DNA from: JBBSIG01 sp038232215
Lineage (GTDB): Bacteria; Actinomycetota; Thermoleophilia; Gaiellales; Gaiellaceae
DNA: 6,505 nt
Reading direction: 5' to 3'
Assembly (NCBI GenBank): GCA_038232215.1
Contig: JBBSIG010000152.1
Span: 1 to 6,505 of the forward strand
Below, piece after piece: positions 1 to 5,543 of the stretch (positions are counted from its first letter, which is position 1; each line of letters opens with the position of its first letter). Position numbers and translations under genes: made by a program. A model generated the notes under the pieces. That model was not told where the DNA came from, searched no databases, and saw only the letters and a list, made by a program, of their open reading frames with translations.

Positions 1-49
1 GGCCTCTCCAAACGTTCGAACCTCATCAGGGCTTGCGGGAGGCCGCACT

Positions 50-82
50 AGCGGCCGCTGCGCGGCCGTTTTCTGTTGTTTT
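50..82 (+). terminator. Candidate Rho-independent terminator upstream of rpsR
   Basis: CGGCCG at 52-57 pairs with CGGCCG at 63-68 around a 5-nt loop (58-62). The stem can be extended by a G-U pair (51/69) and an A-U pair (50/70). The next 14 bases (69-82) contain 11 T, which is striking in DNA this GC-rich. The preceding bases 41-56 also form an alternative 6-bp hairpin, GGCCGC-ACTA-GCGGCC. A stem followed by a T-rich tract fits termination of a transcript entering from the left. I see no recognisable gene ending before it: the frame that stops at 49-51 shows only 16 codons and no known family. Confidence 0.45.
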
Positions 83-99
83 CGGTCGCCGGCGGCCTG

Positions 100-173
100 C
101 AGCGCGAGCGCTGGGAAGCCGGCAGGTCGAGGACTCCTGCCGGCAAAGAGGGCCGCGGCCGGGGAGCGGCCGC
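100..173 (+). promoter_or_regulatory. Run of GC-rich hairpins in the rpsR leader
   Basis: Three consecutive inverted repeats are visible. The first is CAGCGC/GCGCTG at 100-113. The second is a perfect 9-bp stem, GCCGGCAGG at 118-126 with CCTGCCGGC at 136-144, with a 9-nt loop. The third is GGCCGC at 151-156 with GCGGCC at 166-171. None is followed by a T tract, so they do not look like terminators. If the region is transcribed, they would form a structured 5' leader for rpsR. In very GC-rich DNA short inverted repeats are common by chance; the 9-bp stem is the best supported. I see no clear promoter hexamers here. Confidence 0.3.
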
Positions 174-174
174 A

Positions 175-228
175 AGTGCGGCGTCACGGCACGCGAGTCC
201 CCGGTGCAACGGTACGGGACGCCGCACT
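175..228 (+). promoter_or_regulatory. 11-bp inverted repeat abutting the rpsR start (possible r-protein autoregulatory element)
   Basis: AGTGCGGCGTC at 175-185 is a perfect reverse complement of GACGCCGCACT at 218-228. The loop is 32 nt and holds a smaller possible stem, GCAC (189-192) with GTGC (204-207). The 3' arm ends two bases before the rpsR ATG at 231, so the folded RNA would bury the ribosome landing zone. Ribosomal-protein operons are commonly autoregulated through leader structures, and a S6:S18-binding leader motif is known for rpsF-rpsR operons. I cannot show that this hairpin is that motif. The 5' arm (175-182) could also pair with GCCGCACT at 42-49, giving a possible alternative fold. 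Confidence 0.42.
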
Positions 229-230
229 AG

Positions 231-506
231 ATGGCACCCAGACCGAAGACAGGTGGGGAGCGGCAGGGCCGGAAGCGCCCGGGGGCGTCGAGCGCGCCGG
301 TCCGCCGCAAGAGCTGTTACTTCTGCAAGGACAAGATCGACGAGGTGGACTACAAGAACTTCAACCAGCTCCGCCGCTACGTCTCCGAGAAGGGCAAGAT
401 CCGCTCCCGGCGGATCAGCGGCGCGTGCCGCCGCCATCAGCGTCAGGTCGCGGTCGCTGTGAAGCGCGCGCGCGAGATGGCGCTGCTTCCGTACGTCTCC
501 GACTGA
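231..506 (+). CDS. rpsR: Small-subunit ribosomal protein bS18 (zinc-ribbon form)
   Basis: This encodes a 91-residue protein of the 30S subunit that pairs with S6 on the platform of 16S rRNA. The family signature is clear: YKNFNQLRRYVSEKGKI (41-57), then RSRRISGACRRHQRQ (58-72) and the C-terminal LLPYV. C29-x2-C32 and C66-x2-H69 form an intact zinc-ribbon set, so this is the zinc-binding C+ type rather than the cysteine-free paralogue that many actinobacteria induce under zinc starvation. The basic N-terminal extension (about 27 residues) is typical of high-GC relatives. The ATG directly follows an in-frame TAG, so the start cannot lie further upstream. The Shine-Dalgarno is weak (GGTACGGGA, 211-219) and sits partly in the 3' arm of a leader hairpin. 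ssb, often the upstream neighbour, is not visible in the preceding 230 bp. Confidence 0.97.
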   Translation: MAPRPKTGGERQGRKRPGASSAPVRRKSCYFCKDKIDEVDYKNFNQLRRYVSEKGKIRSRRISGACRRHQRQVAVAVKRAREMALLPYVSD

Positions 507-525
507 TGGACTGATGGACTGATGG
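502..525 (+). repeat. Triplicated 8-bp unit forming a TGATG stop/start chain between rpsR and rplI
   Basis: ACTGATGG occurs three times in perfect tandem (502-509, 510-517, 518-525). Each copy contains TGATG, in which a stop and a start codon share an A. The rpsR stop is TGA 504-506. ATG 506-508 reads Met-Asp-stop and ends at TGA 512-514. ATG 514-516 reads Met-Asp-stop and ends at TGA 520-522. ATG 522-524 is the rplI start, which also reads Met-Asp. Because the unit is 8 bp, each copy sits in a different frame. No good Shine-Dalgarno precedes rplI, so translation is likely coupled by termination-reinitiation. Confidence 0.9.
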
Positions 526-1142
526 ACGTCATCCTGCTCTCGGACGTCGAGAAGGTGGGTCTCCGCGGCGAGGTCGTGAGCGTCGCGCGCGGCTACGCCC
601 GGAACTTCTTGCTGCCTCGCCGTCTCGCCGAGCCTGCGACGCCCGGCCGGGTGGCCGAGCTCGAGCGACGCGGCTCAGAGCGCGCACGGCACGAGGTGCG
701 GAGCTTCGAGCAGGGTCAGGAGATCGCGGAGCTGCTCGGCCGGACGGTGCTGCGCTTCGAGGTGCAGGCGGGCTCTACCGGCACGCTCTTCGGCTCGGTG
801 ACCCCCACGGACGTCGCCGACGAGATCTGGCGGACGCGCAAGGTGCGCGTGGACCGCCGGAAGATCGGCCTCGCCGAGCCGATCAAGCGCGTAGGTCGCT
901 ACGCCGTGCCGATCGAGGTCTTCCAGGACGTGACGGTGGAGGTGAAGACGCTCGTGGTGCCCGAGGGCGGCGAGCTTCCGCCCGAGGAGGCGACGGAGCC
1001 GGCGCCCGCCGCCAGCGACGCGAGCGACGCCTCGGCGGACTTCGAGCCGAGCGAAGAGGCTGCAGACGCGCAGGTCCCGGACGACGTGTTCGACCGGGCG
1101 CTCGACGCGGACTCCGAGGCGCACGTCGAGCGCGGTCTCTAG
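522..1142 (+). CDS. rplI: Large-subunit ribosomal protein bL9 with long acidic C-terminal tail
   Basis: This encodes a 206-residue L9, a 50S protein that binds 23S rRNA near the L1 stalk and helps maintain reading-frame fidelity. The N-terminal rRNA-binding domain is canonical: MDVILLSDVEKVG, then GEVVSVARGYARNFLLP (16-32) and an AEPAT segment. A charged linker helix (about 41-75) leads to the C-terminal domain (about 76-146) with AGSTGTLFGSVT (83-94) and the KIGL segment. Typical L9 is about 148-150 residues; here about 60 more follow, with 19 Asp/Glu and only two Arg, including the repetitive stretch ASDASDASAD. Such tails occur in some actinobacterial L9 proteins, and the tail is probably disordered. 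The start is the third ATG of a tandem stop/start chain, four codons after rpsR ends, and the two genes are surely cotranscribed. Confidence 0.96.
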   Translation: MDVILLSDVEKVGLRGEVVSVARGYARNFLLPRRLAEPATPGRVAELERRGSERARHEVRSFEQGQEIAELLGRTVLRFEVQAGSTGTLFGSVTPTDVADEIWRTRKVRVDRRKIGLAEPIKRVGRYAVPIEVFQDVTVEVKTLVVPEGGELPPEEATEPAPAASDASDASADFEPSEEAADAQVPDDVFDRALDADSEAHVERGL

Positions 1143-1149
1143 CGCAGCC

Positions 1150-1179
1150 GCGCGAGGCGTCTCTCCCTGTCCTCCGCGC
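1150..1179 (+). other. Imperfect hairpin between rplI and the membrane protein gene
   Basis: GCGCGAGG (1150-1157) pairs with CCT-C-CGCGC (1171-1179), leaving one bulged C and a 13-nt pyrimidine-rich loop. No T tract follows, so it is not a convincing terminator. It may be an mRNA-processing or stability structure, or simply chance in GC-rich DNA. The 63-bp gap holds no other visible signal apart from the GAGGA that serves the next gene. Confidence 0.22.
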
Positions 1180-1205
1180 TCCAGGTCGACGGCGACCGAG
1201 GACGC

Positions 1206-2036
1206 GTGCGCGCGTGGATCGATCTCTGGCGCGCGTGCTTCGCCGAGCACAACCTCCTGACCTACGCGAGCGCGATCGCGTTCCAGAGCCTCGTCGCGCT
1301 CGTGCCGCTGACACTGCTCCTGCTGGGCGTGCTCGGAGAGCTCGGACTGGAGCGCGTCTGGCGGGACGAGCTGGCGCCTCCGGTTCGGGTGCACGCGAGC
1401 CTTCCGACCTTCCTGGCCGTGGACGACGCGGTCGAGAAGGTTCTCGCCCACGCGGGCCCCGGCTTGCTGCTCTTCGCAGCCGCGCTCTCGATCTGGGAGG
1501 TCTCGGGCTCCGTCCGTGCCTCCATGGGCGCGCTCAACGCGATCGCGGCGGCCGAGGAAGATCGACCGGCCTGGAGGCGCCTCGCTCTTTCCTTCGCGCT
1601 CGCGGCCGCCGTCGCCCTCTGCACGGTCGGCGCCGTGCTCGTCGTGGTGGGCGGCTCGCGGGTCGCGGCCGGGGAAGGCGGCGCCCTCCACCTGCTCGCC
1701 GGCGTTCTGCGCTGGCCGGCCGCTGCGATTCTGCTCGGCCTCGCCGTCGCCCTCGTCGTCCGCTATGCGCCGGCCCGGCGCTTCTCGAAGCGCTGGGCGA
1801 GCGCGGGCTCGCTCGCGATCGTCGCGGCCTGGCTCCTCGCGTCCGTCCTCTTCCGCGTGTATGTCGACTCGATCGCGAACTTCCGCTCCGCGGTCGGAAG
1901 CCTCGCGGTCTTCCTCGTGCTCACGGGCTATCTGTACACGTGCGCGATCATCTTTCTCGTGGGCGTCCAGCTCGACGAGCTGCTTCGGCGCCGCTCCGCG
2001 GACGCGGCTGCCGACTCTCCTGCCGTCGGAGCCTGA
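1206..2036 (+). CDS. YihY/BrkB-family (UPF0761) integral membrane protein
   Basis: This encodes a 276-residue polytopic inner-membrane protein. Six hydrophobic segments are readable at about residues 22-45, 86-107, 127-149, 168-187, 199-220 and 230-256. The family pattern is present: an N-terminal amphipathic helix (WIDLWRACFAEHNLLTYAS), then a conserved ALVPLTLLLL first membrane helix. The last helix ends with GYLYTCAIIFLVGVQLDELLRR, matching the family's closing 'G-A-x-L-N/D' helix. Members were once annotated as ribonuclease BN; that is now considered wrong, and no molecular function is firmly established. The GTG start follows GAGGA (1198-1202) with a short 3-nt spacing; no better in-frame ATG or GTG lies nearby. 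It sits between rplI and dnaB, which are often directly adjacent in other bacteria, so its presence here is lineage-specific. No signal peptide beyond the first helix. Confidence 0.85.
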   Translation: MRAWIDLWRACFAEHNLLTYASAIAFQSLVALVPLTLLLLGVLGELGLERVWRDELAPPVRVHASLPTFLAVDDAVEKVLAHAGPGLLLFAAALSIWEVSGSVRASMGALNAIAAAEEDRPAWRRLALSFALAAAVALCTVGAVLVVVGGSRVAAGEGGALHLLAGVLRWPAAAILLGLAVALVVRYAPARRFSKRWASAGSLAIVAAWLLASVLFRVYVDSIANFRSAVGSLAVFLVLTGYLYTCAIIFLVGVQLDELLRRRSADAAADSPAVGA

Positions 2037-2037
2037 T

Positions 2038-2069
2038 CCGTCCACAGGCAGTCCACAGACTGTGGACGG
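2038..2069. promoter_or_regulatory. Three DnaA-box-like GTCCACA heptamers, two in a perfect dyad
   Basis: GTCCACA occurs at 2040-2046 and 2051-2057 on the plus strand and at 2061-2067 on the minus strand. The nonamers are CCGTCCACA (2038-2046), CAGTCCACA (2049-2057) and, on the minus strand, CCGTCCACA (2061-2069). Each differs from the actinobacterial DnaA-box consensus TTGTCCACA only in the first two bases. The second and third copies make a perfect 17-bp palindrome, GTCCACAGACTGTGGAC (2051-2067), with a single central base. The cluster begins right after the preceding stop codon and lies upstream of dnaB. It could be a DnaA-binding region or an operator for an unknown dimeric regulator. It has no T tract, so it is unlikely to be a terminator. 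Confidence 0.5.
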
Positions 2070-2104
2070 CGAACGGAACTCTCCGCAGAGAGCGACCATG
2101 GGCC

Positions 2105-2156
2105 TGGGGACGGTCGTGCCCGCGCGCGGGGACAACATCCGAGCGTCTGGGGATAC
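2105..2156. promoter_or_regulatory. Three degenerate DnaA-like boxes overlapping the candidate dnaB promoter
   Basis: All read on the minus strand: CCGTCCCCA (2105-2113), TTGTCCCCG (2127-2135) and GTATCCCCA (2148-2156). Each has C instead of A at position 7 of the DnaA nonamer. The second otherwise matches TTGTCCACA except at its last base, and the third matches TTATCCACA except at its first base. They share orientation and are spaced about 21-22 bp apart, near two helical turns, which would place them on one face of the DNA. A (CG)4 alternation lies at 2121-2128. The second and third overlap the candidate -35 and -10 elements. Taken individually these matches are weak; the spacing and the company of three better heptamers is the argument. 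Confidence 0.33.
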
Positions 2157-2157
2157 T
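2129..2157 (+). promoter_or_regulatory. Candidate sigma-70-type promoter for dnaB
   Basis: GGGACA (2129-2134) matches TTGACA at 4 of 6 positions and GATACT (2152-2157) matches TATAAT at 4 of 6, with exactly 17 bp between. Transcription would start near 2164, giving a leader of about 110 nt to the GTG at 2277. The hexamers lie at the left edge of a 50-bp island (2151-2200) with only 24 G/C. Support comes mostly from placement: DnaA-like boxes overlap both hexamers and a LexA-like site covers the predicted start point. The hexamer matches alone would not be convincing. Confidence 0.35.
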
Positions 2158-2162
2158 CTTGG

Positions 2163-2176
2163 CGAACATGTGTTCC
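2163..2176. promoter_or_regulatory. Candidate LexA (SOS) operator upstream of dnaB
   Basis: CGAACATGTGTTCC matches the Gram-positive/actinobacterial LexA box CGAACRNRYGTTYG at every specified position except the last base. The core GAAC-N4-GTTC is perfect. It lies about 100 bp before the dnaB start and over the predicted transcription start of the candidate promoter, a classical repressor position. This suggests that DNA damage could raise dnaB expression. LexA motifs vary between phyla, so relevance depends on the host's own LexA box, which is not visible here. Confidence 0.5.
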
Positions 2177-2276
2177 TCTCACCTGCAAAAGCGGATTTTC
2201 CAGCACGCCCCGGGCGAGCGCGACAGGATCTTTCAACCCGTTGCGGCCGTCACTTCCCGACGAGTTCAATAGGCAC

Positions 2277-3626
2277 GTGGCCCAGCCCGCACCCGCCCTC
2301 TCCCTCGCTCCGGTCCCGCCCCAGAACCTCGAGGCCGAGGAGTCCGTTCTCGGAGCGATGATGCTCTCGCCGGGGGCGATCGGCGCCGTCAGCGAGATCC
2401 TGGACGCCGGCGAGTTCTACCGCGAGAGCCATGCGAAGATCTTCCGGGCCGCGCTTGCGCTCTACGGCAAGGGAGAGCCGGTCGACGCCATCACCCTCGT
2501 CGACGAGCTCGAGGAGCGAGGTGAGCTCGAGGACGTGGGCGGTCGGGTGCGGTTGCACGAGCTGGCGGCGCTCGTGCCTGCGACCGCCAACGCCGCCCAC
2601 TACGCGCGCATCGTCGCGGAGATGGCGACGCTGCGCGGGCTGATCAGCGCAGGGAACGAGGTGGCGCGGCTCGGTTGGGAGCGTCCTGGCGAGACGACCG
2701 ACCTGGTCGACCGCGCCGAGCAGGTCGTCTTCGAGCTGTCGCAGGCCCGCGTGACCAGTGAGTTCAGCCACATCGAGACCCTACTCAAGGAGAGCTTCGA
2801 GCGGATCACGGCGCTGTACGAGTCGGGAGCGGAGGTGACGGGGGTGCCGACCGGCTTCCGCGACCTCGACAAGCTGACCGCGGGCTTCCAGCCCGGCAAC
2901 CTGATCATCATCGCGGCCCGCCCGAGCATGGGGAAGTCGGCGCTCGGGCTCTGCATGGCCGCCGAGCTCGCCGTGCGCAAGGAGGTCCCGGTCGCGCTGT
3001 TCACGCTCGAGATGTCGAAGGCGGAGATCACGCAGCGGCTGATGTGCAGCGAGGCGAAGGTCGAGTCGAACCGTCTGCGCACGGGCAAGCTCGCGGTCGA
3101 CGACTGGCCTCGTCTCACCGCCGCGTGCGACAAGCTGGCGAAGGCACCGGTCTACGTCGACGACTCGGGCTCGATCACGATGATGGAGATCCGCTCGAAG
3201 GCCCGGCGACTGAAGACGCGGGAGCCGAAGCTCGGCCTGATCATCGTCGACTACCTGCAGCTGATGACGTCCGGCACCTCGGTGGAGAACCGGGTGCAGG
3301 AGGTCTCTCAGATCTCCCGGTCGCTGAAGGTGCTCGCGCGGGACCTGGACGTGCCGATCATCGCGCTCTCACAGCTCTCGCGCGCGGTCGAGCAGCGGCA
3401 CGACAAGCGGCCGATCCTCTCCGACCTGCGCGAGAGCGGCAGCATCGAGCAGGACGCCGATCTCGTCATGTTCATCTACCGAGACGAGTACTACAACCCC
3501 GAGGAGACCGATCAGCAGGGGCTCGCCGAGGTACACCTGGCCAAGCATCGAAACGGGCCCACCGACTCGATCAAGCTCTCCTTCCTGAAGCGGTACGCGA
3601 AGTTCGCCGACCTCGCCGCCGGCTGA
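2277..3626 (+). CDS. dnaB: Replicative DNA helicase DnaB
   Basis: This encodes a 449-residue hexameric 5'-3' helicase that unwinds DNA at the replication fork and works with DnaG primase. From the GTG: the N-terminal DnaB domain begins PPQNLEAEESVLGAMM (14-29) and runs to about 120. A linker precedes the RecA-like ATPase domain (from about 185). There, Walker A is RPSMGKS (215-221), the catalytic Glu lies in FTLEMSK (about 242-248), Walker B is LIIVDYLQL (321-329), and the family motifs SQLSRAVEQR (365-374), DLRESGSIEQDADLVMFIYR and AKHRNGPT follow. No intein interrupts the ATPase motifs, unlike several mycobacterial homologues. Start choice: GTG 2277 has AGG close upstream and gives a normal N-terminus. 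TTG 2241, in frame, would add 12 residues, but those codons lack the G/C-rich third positions of the gene. Candidate DnaA and LexA sites lie upstream. Confidence 0.95.
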   Translation: MAQPAPALSLAPVPPQNLEAEESVLGAMMLSPGAIGAVSEILDAGEFYRESHAKIFRAALALYGKGEPVDAITLVDELEERGELEDVGGRVRLHELAALVPATANAAHYARIVAEMATLRGLISAGNEVARLGWERPGETTDLVDRAEQVVFELSQARVTSEFSHIETLLKESFERITALYESGAEVTGVPTGFRDLDKLTAGFQPGNLIIIAARPSMGKSALGLCMAAELAVRKEVPVALFTLEMSKAEITQRLMCSEAKVESNRLRTGKLAVDDWPRLTAACDKLAKAPVYVDDSGSITMMEIRSKARRLKTREPKLGLIIVDYLQLMTSGTSVENRVQEVSQISRSLKVLARDLDVPIIALSQLSRAVEQRHDKRPILSDLRESGSIEQDADLVMFIYRDEYYNPEETDQQGLAEVHLAKHRNGPTDSIKLSFLKRYAKFADLAAG

Positions 3627-3634
3627 GCCCGGCC

Positions 3635-3650
3635 GCCCGCCCCTTCGGGC
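3635..3650 (+). other. Short hairpin in the dnaB-purA gap
   Basis: GCCCG (3635-3639) pairs with CGGGC (3646-3650) around a 6-nt loop in the 35-bp gap. No T tract follows, so it would not stop transcription efficiently. It occupies the place where a purA Shine-Dalgarno would be expected, and no purine-rich ribosome site is visible there. It may modulate purA translation or be incidental. Confidence 0.2.
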
Positions 3651-3661
3651 AAACTCCCCGC

Positions 3662-4966
<1,305 letters not shown>

Positions 4967-4988
4967 GGGGACGCGCTCGAGGCGAAGC

Positions 4989-5543
4989 TCACCCGATCGG
5001 CTGGTGCCGCTCGAGCGCGTTCAGGTCGGCGGGCCGATTGACGTTCGCGAGCTGCCACGGATCGAGCTCGACGACCCGCACGTCGAGCTCCTCGAGCGCG
5101 CTCCGCAGCGCGAGCTCGCCACGCGCGAGCCGCCGCTCGAGCACCGGTAGAGCCCGTTTCGCGTAGGCGCCAGGCAAGGGCCCGGTCTGGGGCACGGCGG
5201 CGTCGCCCCCGGCGCCGGCGAGCGCTCGCAGGATCGGAGCGTCGACGAGGGGACAGTCGACGGGCAGCACGACGGCGACGTCGTGGCGGGCCGCCCGCAG
5301 GCCCGCGACCACCCCGGCGAGCGGCGCCCGCACCTCGACGCCGTCGTCGACCAGCCGAAACGGGAGCTCCAGGCCGTCCGCTCTCTTGCCCACGGCGATG
5401 CGCTCGTCGCAGGCCTCACCGAGCACCCGCCACGCGCGGGCGGCGAGCGTCTCGCCGTCGAGCAGCGCCAGGGCTTTGGGCGAGCCGAATCTCCGGCTCG
5501 CGCCGCCGACGAGCAGGACGCCCGTCAGGCCGTGATCCGCCAC
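4989..5543 (-). CDS. mobA: Molybdenum cofactor guanylyltransferase (MobA-like)
   Basis: This encodes a 184-residue nucleotidyltransferase expected to transfer GMP from GTP to molybdopterin, producing the guanine dinucleotide cofactor needed by formate dehydrogenases and other DMSO-reductase-family enzymes. Motifs in order: the nucleotide-binding loop GVLLVGGASRRFGSPKAL (8-25) with K23, the metal-binding LPVDCPLVD (93-101) with D96, and the C-terminal NVNRPADL (167-174). Length is close to that of known MobA proteins. A cytidylyltransferase (MocA) role cannot be excluded from sequence alone, but coupling to fdhD favours MobA. The GTG start at 5543 overlaps the last 19 bp of fdhD in another frame, with GGAG just 2 nt upstream, so translation is probably coupled. 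No other ATG or GTG precedes the conserved loop. The track's longer in-frame reading into fdhD is antisense-like low-bias sequence and not coding. Confidence 0.88.
   Translation of the reverse strand: MADHGLTGVLLVGGASRRFGSPKALALLDGETLAARAWRVLGEACDERIAVGKRADGLELPFRLVDDGVEVRAPLAGVVAGLRAARHDVAVVLPVDCPLVDAPILRALAGAGGDAAVPQTGPLPGAYAKRALPVLERRLARGELALRSALEELDVRVVELDPWQLANVNRPADLNALERHQPIG

Noticed and set aside
14..26. GTTCGAACC resembling a tRNA T-loop (TTCGAAC followed by C)
   Set aside because: The flanking bases do not form the 5-bp T stem in either orientation and no acceptor, D or anticodon arms can be laid out around it.
3..230. Open frame ending at the TAG just before rpsR, possible tail of ssb or rpsF
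   Set aside because: The translation has no SSB acidic tail or S6 features, is Arg/Gly/Pro-rich as expected of GC-rich noncoding DNA, and runs through the terminator-like and hairpin structures.
2119..2130. Self-complementary CCCGCGCGCGGG with (CG)4, possible Z-DNA or operator
   Set aside because: Alternating CG runs are common in this composition (another is in rpsR), so no separate claim is made.
675..2138. 487-codon minus-strand open frame
   Set aside because: It lies antisense to rplI and the YihY-family gene, has low-complexity Arg/Glu/Ala/Asp-rich sequence and no recognisable domain; a GC-rich shadow frame.
2098..2361. Possible small ORF from ATG 2098 across the dnaB upstream region
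   Set aside because: It runs out of frame into dnaB, lacks a ribosome site and codon bias, and overlaps the regulatory motif cluster.
2277..3626. Intein or frameshift in dnaB
   Set aside because: Walker A, Walker B and the C-terminal motifs are contiguous and at normal spacing; the gene is intact.
4967..4988. Bidirectional terminator between convergent purA and mobA
   Set aside because: The 22-bp gap has no inverted repeat with a flanking T or A tract that I can find.
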